Source: an uncultured Microbacterium sp. (GTDB lineage: Bacteria; Actinomycetota; Actinomycetes; Actinomycetales; Microbacteriaceae). Taken from it: DNA of 64,000 nucleotides. The DNA is taken from positions 1-64,000 of the forward strand of contig NZ_CAMFHZ010000015.1 of NCBI RefSeq assembly GCF_945952435.1, given 5' to 3'. The position numbers and the translations under genes were made by a program. Below are positions 45,889 through 55,197 of this stretch, piece by piece. Position 1 is the first letter of the stretch. Every line of letters starts with the position of its first letter. The notes beneath the pieces are model-generated. The model was given only the letters and a program-made list of their open reading frames with translations. It was not told where the DNA came from and did no database searches.

Positions 45889-46998
45889 TCAGAACAGCGT
45901 CGGGGTCGGTGCGGGCGCTCGTCGCGCGCCGACCCTCGACGGCGCGATGCGTTCCCCCGCGGGCTGCTCGAACAGCCACAACGGCTGCGTGCCGACCGGT
46001 TCCGGTTCGGAGAACGAGCGCCGCCGGGGACGGTCCGCGGAGTGCCGCGCCTCCAATCCGTGCATGCGGATGAGCGGTTTCACCCTGCGCCCGAGCCAGG
46101 TGCGATAGTCCTTCGGCGCCTCGGAAGCCCCACCCGGATAGAGAGCGCGATAGGAGCTCAACAGATCCGGGCGATGCTGCGAGAGCCACTGCAGGAACCA
46201 GGCCTTGACGCCGGCACGCAGGTGCAGGGCGCCGTAGATGACGTGGTCGGCTCCGGCCTCCCTGATGCGGCGCAGTGCGCGGTCGATCGCGTCCACCGAG
46301 TCGGTGAGGTGGGGCAGGATCGGCATGAGGAATACGCCCACGCGGAACCCCGCATCGCTGAGCGCCCGCACGGTGTCGAGGCGGGCCTGCGTGGTGGGTG
46401 CGCCGTGTTCGATCGCCTCACGCAGCGTCTCGTCGAACATCGCGATCGACAACTGCACGTCGACGGGGACCTGTGTCGCCGCATCGACGAGCGCCGGGAT
46501 GTCGCGGCGGATCAGCGTGCCCTTCGTGAGCACCGAGAACGGGGTGCCCGACTCCGCCAACGCCGCGAGGATCCCCGGCATGAGGCGATAGCGCCCCTCG
46601 GCCCGCTGGTACGGATCGGTGTTGGTGCCGAGCGCCACGGTCTCGTGCTTCCAGGATCCGCGTCGCAGTTCCTTCTCGAGCGTCTCGACGACGTTGACCT
46701 TCACCACGATCTGCGAGTCGAAGTCGCGTCCGGCGTCCAGGTCGAGATACGTGTGCGTGCCCCGGGCAAAGCAGTACACACAGGCATGGCTGCATCCGCG
46801 GTAGGGATTGATCGTCCACTGGAACGGCATCCGGGAGCTGCCCGGCACGTGGTTCAGGGCGGACTTCGCGAGCACCTCGTGGAAGGTCATCCCCGCGAAC
46901 TCCGGCGTCGTCACCGTGCGGAGGAATCCCGTGCGGTTCTCCATGCCGGGGAGCGCTTCGGAGTCGGTCTCGTCGATCCTCTGCCCTTGCCATCTCAT
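45889..46998 (-). CDS. Rv2578c-type radical SAM protein
   Basis: NPYRGCSHACVYCFARGTHTYLDLDAGRDFDSQIVVKVN. Confidence 0.9.
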   Translation of the reverse strand: MRWQGQRIDETDSEALPGMENRTGFLRTVTTPEFAGMTFHEVLAKSALNHVPGSSRMPFQWTINPYRGCSHACVYCFARGTHTYLDLDAGRDFDSQIVVKVNVVETLEKELRRGSWKHETVALGTNTDPYQRAEGRYRLMPGILAALAESGTPFSVLTKGTLIRRDIPALVDAATQVPVDVQLSIAMFDETLREAIEHGAPTTQARLDTVRALSDAGFRVGVFLMPILPHLTDSVDAIDRALRRIREAGADHVIYGALHLRAGVKAWFLQWLSQHRPDLLSSYRALYPGGASEAPKDYRTWLGRRVKPLIRMHGLEARHSADRPRRRSFSEPEPVGTQPLWLFEQPAGERIAPSRVGARRAPAPTPTLF

Positions 46999-47095
46999 GC
47001 CCATATTCGAACATAAGGACGATCTTGAGTCAAGAGATAATCGTCGAAAGCTTCGAATGACTCCGACGTCCAGGTTCGCCGGGGAGAATGGAGGC

Positions 47096-48058
47096 GTGGC
47101 AGACCCGAACCAGCCCGCGGAACGTCGTGGCATGGACCCGCGACTGCGGTTCCGTCTGTCGTTGACGATCGGTCTCGCGGTCGCGCTCGCCGGAGCGCTC
47201 TGGGCGCTCGCCGACGGGTCGGCGTCGTCTCGATCCGTGGCCGATCCGGTCACGGTGAAGAGCGCGTCGACCATCGCGATGCCGCCCACGGCGAAGAGTC
47301 TCCCTGCGGTCTCGCTGCGCACCGTCGCCGTCGCGGATCCCTGCGGCCAGGCGGCGGTGAAGGAGGCCCTGGCGTCCGGCGGGGACGACGCGGTCGTCGC
47401 GGCCTTCGGCGGAGGTGCCGCTTTCCGGGCCGCGGTGGCCACGGGCAACGCGCCGTGCATCGACCTCGGGGACCCGGTCCGGGACTGGCTCGTCGTGAAC
47501 AAGACACGTCCGCTGAACCCGCTCGCCTACGCCCCTGCGTCGCTCTCGGAACCCTCGCTCGTGGTCGACGACACCGCCGGTCCGCTCCGGACCGACGTGG
47601 CGCAGGCGCTCGACGCGCTGTCTGCCGGGGCCGACGCGGCCGGCGTGGGCACGATCGCGCTCGGCAGTGGCTACCGCTCCTACGACACCCAGGTGCAGAC
47701 CTACTCCGGGCAGGTCGCGACCTACGGCCAGGCAAAGGGCGATGCGCTCTCGGCCCGTCCGGGCCACAGCGAGCATCAGACCGGGATGGCGGCCGACGTG
47801 ATCTCGTGCGGCGGAGGCTGCGGAACGATCGACTCCTTCGGCGGCACGCCCGCCGGGGCCTGGGTCGCCGAGAACGGGTGGCGCTACGGCTTCATCGTCC
47901 GCTACGTCGCCGGGCAGACGCCCATCACCGGCTACGACGCCGAGCCGTGGCATCTGCGCTTCATCGGCGTGCCGCTGGCGACCGCGTACCACGACGGCGG
48001 CTTCGCGACCCTGGAGCAGTTCTTCGGCCTGCCCGCCGCTCCCGCCTACCCGGGGTGA
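47096..48058 (+). CDS. D-alanyl-D-alanine carboxypeptidase family (VanY-type) protein
   Basis: SGYRSYDTQVQTY..ARPGHSEHQTGMAADV..EPWHLRF. Confidence 0.88.
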   Translation: MADPNQPAERRGMDPRLRFRLSLTIGLAVALAGALWALADGSASSRSVADPVTVKSASTIAMPPTAKSLPAVSLRTVAVADPCGQAAVKEALASGGDDAVVAAFGGGAAFRAAVATGNAPCIDLGDPVRDWLVVNKTRPLNPLAYAPASLSEPSLVVDDTAGPLRTDVAQALDALSAGADAAGVGTIALGSGYRSYDTQVQTYSGQVATYGQAKGDALSARPGHSEHQTGMAADVISCGGGCGTIDSFGGTPAGAWVAENGWRYGFIVRYVAGQTPITGYDAEPWHLRFIGVPLATAYHDGGFATLEQFFGLPAAPAYPG

Positions 48059-48216
48059 CCTGCGGATCGACGCACACGGGCGGCTGGACACTCCCCACAA
48101 TCGTGACACCGAGTGTCATCCAGCCCGGAATGCATTCCCACAAACGGGGCCAGGATCCGCGGAATCGCGCATAGGATCGCGAGTGCGAAGACGCACACGA
48201 TTTCGAAGGAGCGCGC

Positions 48217-49380
48217 ATGGAACGCGACATCTACGACGAGGACCACGAGGCCTTCCGCGACCTCGTCAAGGACTTCATCAAGCGCCACGTCACGAACGAG
48301 GCGATCGAGCGCTGGGACGCCGCCGGTGAGATCGACCGGGAGACCATGCTCGCCGCGGGCGAGGCCGGCATCATCGGCCTGTCCGTCCCGGAGGAGTTCG
48401 GCGGGGCGGGCATGCTGCAGGACTACCGCTTCCGCTCGATCGTGAACGAGGAGGTCATCGCGGCCGGTGCGGGCTCGCTCGCCGGTGCCTTCGGGATCCA
48501 GGACGACCTCGCCGTGCCGTACCTGGTGCACATGGGGACGCAGGAGCAGAAGGAGAAGTGGCTGCCGCGCATGGCCACCGGTGAGATCCTCGGCGCGCTC
48601 GCGATGACGGATCCCGGAGCGGGCAGCGATCTGCGCGGCATCAAAACGAATGCCAAGAAGGTCGACGGCGGGTACGTCCTCAACGGCGCGAAGACGTTCA
48701 TCTCCTCCGGCAAGACCGCGGACATCGTGGTGACGTTCGTGAAGACCGGCGAGGGCAACCGTCCCGACGCGTTCAGCCTGCTGATCGTCGAGAACGGCAT
48801 GGAGGGCTTCGAGCACGGCAAGAAGCTCAGCAAGATGGGCTTCCACGGCTGGGACACGGCGGAGCTGAGCTTCAGCGACGTCTTCATCCCCGAGGAGAAC
48901 CTCATCGGCGGCAAGGAGGGGCTCGGCTTCGTCCAGCTCATGATGAACCTGCCGCTCGAGCGCCTCTCGATCGCGGTCGCCGCAGCCGCGGCGGCGCAGG
49001 CCGCGCTGGACTGGACCGTGGCGTACACGAAGGAGCGCGAAGCGTTCGGCGAGCGGATCATCGACTTCCAGAACACGCGGTTCCGGGTAGCCGACATGGC
49101 GACCGCAGTCGACGCGCTCTGGGCCTACGTGGATCGCGGCCTGAAGGCCTACGCGGCCAGCAAGCTGACGGCGGAGGAGGCCGCACAGCTGAAGTTCTGG
49201 GCCACCGAGCGCGAGTGGGAGGTGCTCGACACGGGCGTGCAGCTGCACGGCGGCTACGGCTACATCACCGAGTACCCCATCGCCCGCGCCTTCCTCGACG
49301 CCCGCGTGCACCGCATCTACGGCGGCACGAACGAGATCATGCGCGAGCTCGTCGGTCGCAAGATCGCGGGCAAGCGCTGA
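48217..49380 (+). CDS. Acyl-CoA dehydrogenase
   Basis: LGALAMTDPGAGSDLRGIKTNAKK; QLHGGYGYITEYPIARAFLDARVHRIYGGTNEIMRE. Confidence 0.95.
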   Translation: MERDIYDEDHEAFRDLVKDFIKRHVTNEAIERWDAAGEIDRETMLAAGEAGIIGLSVPEEFGGAGMLQDYRFRSIVNEEVIAAGAGSLAGAFGIQDDLAVPYLVHMGTQEQKEKWLPRMATGEILGALAMTDPGAGSDLRGIKTNAKKVDGGYVLNGAKTFISSGKTADIVVTFVKTGEGNRPDAFSLLIVENGMEGFEHGKKLSKMGFHGWDTAELSFSDVFIPEENLIGGKEGLGFVQLMMNLPLERLSIAVAAAAAAQAALDWTVAYTKEREAFGERIIDFQNTRFRVADMATAVDALWAYVDRGLKAYAASKLTAEEAAQLKFWATEREWEVLDTGVQLHGGYGYITEYPIARAFLDARVHRIYGGTNEIMRELVGRKIAGKR

Positions 49381-49399
49381 CCCGCTGACGGCTCTCTCT

Positions 49400-49435
49400 C
49401 GGACGCCCTCGGATCCTCGGATCCGGGGGCGTCCG
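49400..49435 (+). terminator. Hairpin terminator after acyl-CoA dehydrogenase
   Basis: CGGACGCCC.CGGATCC..GGATCCG.GGGCGTCCG. Confidence 0.65.
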
Positions 49436-49468
49436 TCGTGCGGCGGCGACGCGCTTGGATAAGTCTTG

Positions 49469-49534
49469 GTATTCAGTGTTGCTATGTACCGGTACTCAGT
49501 GTTACTTTCTACCGGTAGTCAACATCACTGAGTA
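49469..49534. promoter_or_regulatory. 23-bp-period direct repeat TA(T/C)TCAGTGTT..TACCGGTA plus an inverted copy, candidate PadR operators
   Basis: GTATTCAGTGTTGCTATGTACCGGTA / GTACTCAGTGTTACTTTCTACCGGTA / CACTGAGTA. Confidence 0.7.
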
Positions 49535-49550
49535 GAAGGAGGTGATCGCG

Positions 49551-49922
49551 ATGGCGAGCCAGATGACCGAGATGCTCAAGGGCACGCTCGAAGGCATCGT
49601 CCTGGCGATCCTGGCCGAGCGATCCGCCTACGGGTACGAGATCACGACGCGGCTGCGGGACGAAGGCTTCACCGACATCGCGGAGGGCACCATCTACGCC
49701 GTCCTCGTGCGGATCGAGCAGCGCGGGCTGGTCGATGTGGAGAAGGTGCCCTCCGAGAAGGGGCCGCCGCGCAAGGTGTTCTCGCTCAACCCGCAGGGGC
49801 GCGACCAGCTCGACGAGTTCTGGGGGACCTGGAGCTTCCTCGCGGATCGCATCGAGCGGCTCCGCCACACCCACCGCACGACCGGAACGAACCGCACGAC
49901 CGACACGAACGAAGGAGCCTGA
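49551..49922 (+). CDS. PadR family transcriptional regulator
   Basis: LEGIVLAILAERSAYGYEITTRLRDEGFTDIAEGTIYAVLVRIEQRGLV; SD AGGAGGT. Confidence 0.9.
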   Translation: MASQMTEMLKGTLEGIVLAILAERSAYGYEITTRLRDEGFTDIAEGTIYAVLVRIEQRGLVDVEKVPSEKGPPRKVFSLNPQGRDQLDEFWGTWSFLADRIERLRHTHRTTGTNRTTDTNEGA

Positions 49923-49923
49923 C

Positions 49924-50292
49924 ATGGCCGCCAAATGGATCGAAGCCCTCACCGGACCCCTCGAGCAGAAGAAGCAGTACAAGCAGGACAAGGCGCGCAT
50001 CGAGAAGCTTCCCGCGCCGTACGCGGAGGCCGCGCTCGCCATGCACCGCTACCTCCTCTCCTCGGGTCGGATCACCGACGGCGACACCCTCATCCGCATG
50101 TTCACCGATCTGGCGGACCTCTGGGAGCGGGCCGCGATCGATCGCACGCCGATCCGAGACATCGTCGGCGACGATCCCGTCGACTTCGTGGAGAGCTTTG
50201 CCGCGGCCTACGCCGGCCGTGAGTGGATCGACAAGGAGCGCGCCCGGTTCACGAGCGCGATCGACGCCGCCGAGAAGGAGCAGCGATCATGA
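49924..50292 (+). CDS. DUF1048 family protein
   Basis: About 120-aa helical protein between padR and an ABC exporter, typical neighbourhood. Confidence 0.75.
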   Translation: MAAKWIEALTGPLEQKKQYKQDKARIEKLPAPYAEAALAMHRYLLSSGRITDGDTLIRMFTDLADLWERAAIDRTPIRDIVGDDPVDFVESFAAAYAGREWIDKERARFTSAIDAAEKEQRS

Positions 50293-51086
50293 CCAGCACC
50301 GCTCTCGCGGCCCCGGCGATCCGGGTGCAGGGCATCACGAAGGGTTTCAAGGGTCTTCCGGTGCTCCGCGGGGTCGACTTCGACGTCGAGCGGGGCAGCA
50401 TCTTCGCTCTGCTCGGCTCGAACGGCGCGGGCAAGACCACGCTGGTGCGGATCCTGTCCACGCTGCTCAAGGCCGACGACGGATCCGCCACCGTCCAAGG
50501 CTTCGACGTGGCCACAGCGCCGGACGCCGTGCGCGAGAGGATCAGCCTCACCGGGCAGTTCGCGGCCGTCGACGAGATCCTCACCGGGCGCGAGAACCTC
50601 GTGCTCGTCGCGAAGCTGCGTCACCTGCCCGATCCTGGAGCCGCGGCCGACGACCTGCTCGCGCGGTTCTCGCTCACGGACGCCGGGGGGCGCCGCGCCG
50701 GTACGTACTCGGGCGGGATGCGCCGTCGCCTCGACATCGCGATGAGCCTCCTCGGCGAGCCCTCGGTGATCTTCCTCGACGAGCCGACCACGGGCCTGGA
50801 TCCGCAGGCCCGGATCGAGGTGTGGGACACCGTCACGGAACTCGCCAAGGGCGGCACGACCGTGCTGCTCACCACGCAGTACCTCGACGAAGCCGAGCAC
50901 CTGGCCGACCGCATCGCGATCCTGCACGAGGGCGCGATCATCCAGAACGGCACCCTCGCCGAACTCAAGGCTCTGCTGCCGCAGGCACGGGTCGAGTACG
51001 TCGAGAAGCAGCCCACGCTCGAGGAGGTCTTCCTCGCGCTGGTGGGACCGGCGACAACGAACGAGAAGGACGAGGTGGCGAAATGA
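50289..51086 (+). CDS. ABC-type exporter ATP-binding protein (DrrA-like)
   Basis: GSNGAGKTTLVRILSTLLKADDGSATVQGFDV; YSGGMRRRLDIAMSLLGEPSVIFLDEPTTGLDPQ. Confidence 0.92.
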   Translation: MTSTALAAPAIRVQGITKGFKGLPVLRGVDFDVERGSIFALLGSNGAGKTTLVRILSTLLKADDGSATVQGFDVATAPDAVRERISLTGQFAAVDEILTGRENLVLVAKLRHLPDPGAAADDLLARFSLTDAGGRRAGTYSGGMRRRLDIAMSLLGEPSVIFLDEPTTGLDPQARIEVWDTVTELAKGGTTVLLTTQYLDEAEHLADRIAILHEGAIIQNGTLAELKALLPQARVEYVEKQPTLEEVFLALVGPATTNEKDEVAK

Positions 51087-51847
51087 CCCGACACATCCTG
51101 AGCGACGCCCGCGCACTGACGGGACGCTCGCTCCGGCACATCCTGCGCAGCCCCGACACGATCATCACCACCGCGGTGACGCCGATCGCGCTCCTGCTGC
51201 TGTTCGTGTTCGTGCTCGGCGGGGCGATCCGGACCGGATCCGATCAGTCCTACGTCGCGTACATGCTGCCGGGCATCCTGCTCATCACGGTGGCGTCGGG
51301 CATCGCGTACACCGCGTACCGGCTGTTCCTGGATCTGCAGGGCGGGATCTTCGAGCGCTTCCAGTCGATGCCGATCGCGCGGTCCAGCGTGCTGTGGGCC
51401 CACGTGCTCACCTCGCTCGTCGCGAACGTGGTGTCGGTGGCGATCGTCACGGGGGTGGCGTTCGCGATGGGTTTCCGCACCGGCGCATCCTTCGGGGCCT
51501 GGCTCGCGGTGGCGGGGATCCTCATCCTGTTCACCCTGGCACTCACCTGGCTCGCCGTGATCGCGGGCCTCAGCGCCAAGACCGTGGACGGGGCGAGCGC
51601 GTTCAGCTACCCGCTCATCTTCCTCCCGTTCGTCAGCTCCGCGTTCGTGCCGACCACCTCGATGCCGGGTCCGGTGGCCTGGTTCGCCGAGTACCAGCCG
51701 GTCACGTCGATCGTCGACACGATCCGGGCGCTCTTCGCCGGGACACCGGTCGGCGCGAGCATCTGGATCGCGCTCGCCTGGCTCGTCGGGATCCTCGTCG
51801 TCGCCTACGCGGCCGCGATCGTCGTCTACCGGAAGCGGATCGGCTGA
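51083..51847 (+). CDS. ABC-2 type transporter permease (DrrB-like)
   Basis: Six TM segments; ATGA overlap with ATPase gene. Confidence 0.9.
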   Translation: MTRHILSDARALTGRSLRHILRSPDTIITTAVTPIALLLLFVFVLGGAIRTGSDQSYVAYMLPGILLITVASGIAYTAYRLFLDLQGGIFERFQSMPIARSSVLWAHVLTSLVANVVSVAIVTGVAFAMGFRTGASFGAWLAVAGILILFTLALTWLAVIAGLSAKTVDGASAFSYPLIFLPFVSSAFVPTTSMPGPVAWFAEYQPVTSIVDTIRALFAGTPVGASIWIALAWLVGILVVAYAAAIVVYRKRIG

Positions 51848-51875
51848 GCTCGGCCTCCACCGGTCCTGCGAGCAT

Positions 51876-51937
51876 CCGAACCGGATCGAACCGCCTTCGA
51901 CGCCCTGTGCGTGCGGAGGCGGTTCGACGCGGTTCGG
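51876..51937. terminator. Hairpin terminator between convergent genes
   Basis: CCGAACCG..TCGAACCGCC..GGCGGTTCGA..CGGTTCGG. Confidence 0.6.
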
Positions 51938-51941
51938 GCCG

Positions 51942-54497
51942 TCACGGCCGCCAGGGGAAGAACGCGACGGCGATCGCCGCCGACGCGAGGAACATCAGGA
52001 TCGGGAACGCCACGTCGCGCGCACGGAACGGGCTCTCGTGCCTCTCGGTGCGAGTCGGGTAGGCGCCGAACGCCCGCGAGTCCATCGCCAGCGCCACACG
52101 CTCGGCGTGCCGGATCGCGCCCGCGAGGAGCGGCACGATGTATCCCCAGCCGCGCGCGATCCGGGCGAACGGTCCGCGGCCTCCGTGCGTGCCGCGGACG
52201 CGATGCGCGGCCCTGATCGTCTGCAGTTCGTCGCCGAACCGCGGGACGAACCGGTAGGCCGCCAGCGCCGCGTACCCGATCCGGTAAGGGACGCGCAGCT
52301 GCTGGACGCCCGCTCGCACGAGCTCCGGTCCGGTGCTGGTCAGGCCGGGGATCAGGGCCAGGGCGAGGATCGCGGCGAGGCGCAGACCGGTCGCGAGTCC
52401 GACCTCGACGGCCCCCGCGTGCAGGGTCCACCCGCCGATCGTGAGCAGCGTCGGTGTTCGGGCGACCTGGGTCGGATCCGTCCACAGCGCCATCGCCGCT
52501 GACAGCACCAGCACGCCGACCGGCACCGCGACCATCAGCACGCCCCAGATCCGCCGACTCAGGTGCGCACCGGAGAGGACGATCGCGTACGCGAGCACGA
52601 GGAACGCCGCCGGGGTCGCGAGGTCGCGCACGAAGACGAGCAGGGTCATCGCGGGCAGTACGGCACCGAGCTTCGCGAGCGGGTTCAGCCGATGCAGCCA
52701 AGCGTGCGGCGGGAGGGTACCCCGCTCGGCGTACGGGTCGGTCGGGCGGTTCTGCGGCCGTGCCGGGACGTCTGGTGGGGCCAGGATCGGAGCAGGGGCG
52801 GCAGGGGCGTCCGTGAGCCGGGTGCGCAGGTCCGGGGGGATCACGCGGTACGCCTCCGGCAGCGGGATCAGTCCGTCCCGGACGAGGGTCGCGGTGGGGC
52901 CGGCGGCGCGGATTCCGCCGTCCTCCACCAGGATCGCGTGCGTCGAATGCCGGACGACGAGGTCGAGGTCGTGCGTGACCAGGAGGATCGTCGTCCCGGC
53001 GGCGCGGAGCTCCCGGAACAGCGCGAGCAGCTCCTCGGTGCGGGCGCGGTCCTGTCCGAACGTGGGCTCGTCGAGGACGAGCAGACGGGGCTCGGTGATC
53101 AGCGCCGTGCCGACCGACAGGCGCCGCTTCTCCCCGCCCGAGAGCAGGAACGGATGCACGTCGGCCTTCGCGGCGAGGCCGAACCGGTGGAGCATCGCAC
53201 CGACCCTCGCCCTGACCTCGGCGTCCGGTGTGCGACGCAGGCGGAGCCCGTGCGCGAGTTCGTCGAACACGGTGTGTGCGATGAACTGGTGCTCCGGGTT
53301 CTGGAAGACGAAGCCGATCCGCGCGGCGAGGGTGCGCGGATCGGCGCTGGCCGGATCCAACCCGCCCGCACGCACGCGTCCACGGGGTGGGGGGACGACC
53401 CCGGCGAGAGCCTGGACGAGCGTGCTCTTGCCTGCGCCGTTCGGGCCGATCACGGCGGTGATCGAGGCGGTCGGGACGTCGAGGTCGACGCCCCGCAAGA
53501 CCGGGACGCCGCGGCGGTGCACGTCGAGGTTCCGCGCGGAGACGATCGGATCATGGGTCGGGCCGTCGATCGGACCGACGCTCGCGCGGCTGACCACCGC
53601 TGCGCTCGGGGTCTCTCCCGCGGTGATCCCGGCCCGTGCGAGAGCGCTCAGGAGCTCGTCGGGCGTGAGGGGCAGCGGGGCGATCGCGCGAAGGGCGAGT
53701 GCGGGGATCCGCTCGTCCAGCCGCAACGCGGCCAGGGCTGCGGTGGGCAGCGCGACGCCCAGTGCCAGGAGCTCGGCCGCGTGCGCGCGCAGGGTCTCCG
53801 CGATCGGTCCGTCGAACGCGATCCTCCCCTCGTGGTCGAGCACGATCACGCGTGTCGCGATCTCCTGCGCACCGTCGACGTCGTGCTCCACGAGCACGAT
53901 CGCTCGGTCGTGTGCGGCGGCGATGTCGGCGAGCGCCGCGTGCACATCGGCGGTGCCCTGCGGATCGAGGTTCGCCGTCGGCTCGTCGAGGACGAGCACC
54001 GGTGCACCCGTCGCGAGGGCGGCCGCGATCGCGAGGCGCTGCTTCCCGCCGCCGGACAGCCGGTCCGGATTGTCGTGACGCCGCTCCCAGAGGCCCATGC
54101 GCCGCAGTGCCGCCTCCGATCGGGCGAGCACCGCCGGCACGGGCAGCCGCAGGTTCTCCAGCGCGAAGGCCGTGTCGTCGAGCACGGATCCGGTGATGAT
54201 CTGCGCATCCGGATCCTGGAACACGGTCGAGACGAGGCTGCTCAGCTCGGCGACCGGGGTGGTCGCGGCATCGAGACCCGCCACGCGGACGGATCCGGCC
54301 ACCTCGGCGTCGAGGGAGTGCGGGATGAGCCCGCCGAGGGCGAGGGCGAGGGTCGACTTTCCCGATCCGGACGGCCCGAGCAGCAGCACGACCTCGCCCG
54401 CGTGCACGTCGAACGACACCGATCGAACGGCGGGCTGGGTCGCGCCGGGGTGCGCGATGGTGAGATCGCGCACGCTCAGCAGCGGGGCGGCGGGCAC
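51942..54497 (-). CDS. ECF transporter: two ATPase domains and EcfT-like transmembrane domain fused in one polypeptide
   Basis: Two Walker A (GPSGSGKSTLA; GPNGAGKSTLV) and signature motifs, then C-terminal T-component-like region. Confidence 0.9.
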   Translation of the reverse strand: MPAAPLLSVRDLTIAHPGATQPAVRSVSFDVHAGEVVLLLGPSGSGKSTLALALGGLIPHSLDAEVAGSVRVAGLDAATTPVAELSSLVSTVFQDPDAQIITGSVLDDTAFALENLRLPVPAVLARSEAALRRMGLWERRHDNPDRLSGGGKQRLAIAAALATGAPVLVLDEPTANLDPQGTADVHAALADIAAAHDRAIVLVEHDVDGAQEIATRVIVLDHEGRIAFDGPIAETLRAHAAELLALGVALPTAALAALRLDERIPALALRAIAPLPLTPDELLSALARAGITAGETPSAAVVSRASVGPIDGPTHDPIVSARNLDVHRRGVPVLRGVDLDVPTASITAVIGPNGAGKSTLVQALAGVVPPPRGRVRAGGLDPASADPRTLAARIGFVFQNPEHQFIAHTVFDELAHGLRLRRTPDAEVRARVGAMLHRFGLAAKADVHPFLLSGGEKRRLSVGTALITEPRLLVLDEPTFGQDRARTEELLALFRELRAAGTTILLVTHDLDLVVRHSTHAILVEDGGIRAAGPTATLVRDGLIPLPEAYRVIPPDLRTRLTDAPAAPAPILAPPDVPARPQNRPTDPYAERGTLPPHAWLHRLNPLAKLGAVLPAMTLLVFVRDLATPAAFLVLAYAIVLSGAHLSRRIWGVLMVAVPVGVLVLSAAMALWTDPTQVARTPTLLTIGGWTLHAGAVEVGLATGLRLAAILALALIPGLTSTGPELVRAGVQQLRVPYRIGYAALAAYRFVPRFGDELQTIRAAHRVRGTHGGRGPFARIARGWGYIVPLLAGAIRHAERVALAMDSRAFGAYPTRTERHESPFRARDVAFPILMFLASAAIAVAFFPWRP

Positions 54498-54520
54498 GGC
54501 GGATCCTCTCGGCAGGGTGC

Positions 54521-54534
54521 TTAGGCAAGCCTAA
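54521..54534. promoter_or_regulatory. DtxR/IdeR-like iron box TTAGGCAAGCCTAA
   Basis: Direct reading; 14-bp inverted repeat related to TTAGGTTAGSCTAACCTAA. Confidence 0.6.
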
Positions 54535-54570
54535 CCGGGCTGTTCCGGGGCGGGAGACGAGCCGGACGGA

Positions 54571-55116
54571 TCAGCGCTGCGCGACCCCGGCACGGCGCAG
54601 CAGGACGCCGATCCGCAGGCCGATCGCCGTCCAGAGCACCGGACCGAGCACCGCGATCGGCAGGTAGACGATCCGCGCCCAGAGCGGAAGCTTCGCGAGG
54701 TCCACGGCGAAGAAGACGACCACAGCGATGACCGCGCCGATGATCACCGCGGAGACGAAGAAGCGCACGGCGCCCCAGGCCCGGTATCGCGTGAGCGCGG
54801 CGACGCCCTCCTGGATGAGCCCGAACAACAGCGCCGTACCGAGGAACCGAGGGAACCAGATCGGGTTGAACGCACTGGCGACCAGGGCCGCCAGCACGTG
54901 CGTGAGCAGTGCGACGAGCGGTCGTCGCAGCACCTCCTGCGCGATGATCCCGGGCAGCACGTGCGAGCCGAGCACCAGCCCGTAGGCGAACGGCGCCCCC
55001 GCGATCACGGGGATCGTCACCCAGCCTGCGGCGGCGCCGAGCAGCCCGGTGGCGACGCCGATCGCGGCGCAGACCAGCAGGATGCGCGTGGGCAGAGGGG
55101 AGCGGGTGCGGGGCAC
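54571..55116 (-). CDS. ECF transporter S component (YkoE-like)
   Basis: Small multi-TM protein next to ECF ATPase/T gene. Confidence 0.75.
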   Translation of the reverse strand: MPRTRSPLPTRILLVCAAIGVATGLLGAAAGWVTIPVIAGAPFAYGLVLGSHVLPGIIAQEVLRRPLVALLTHVLAALVASAFNPIWFPRFLGTALLFGLIQEGVAALTRYRAWGAVRFFVSAVIIGAVIAVVVFFAVDLAKLPLWARIVYLPIAVLGPVLWTAIGLRIGVLLRRAGVAQR

Positions 55117-55197
55117 GGCCTCAGCGTAGCGGCGCCCGGCAAGCGCCGGGAGCGACGACGGACCGCGGGGGCGGCGGGGTCGCGCCGACGACGCCGG

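Noticed and set aside
46985-47070. LexA (SOS) box upstream of the Rv2578c-like radical SAM gene
   Set aside because: TTCGAA / TCGAA-AGC-TTCGA palindromes seen, but they do not match the CGAAC-N4-GTTCG arrangement well enough.
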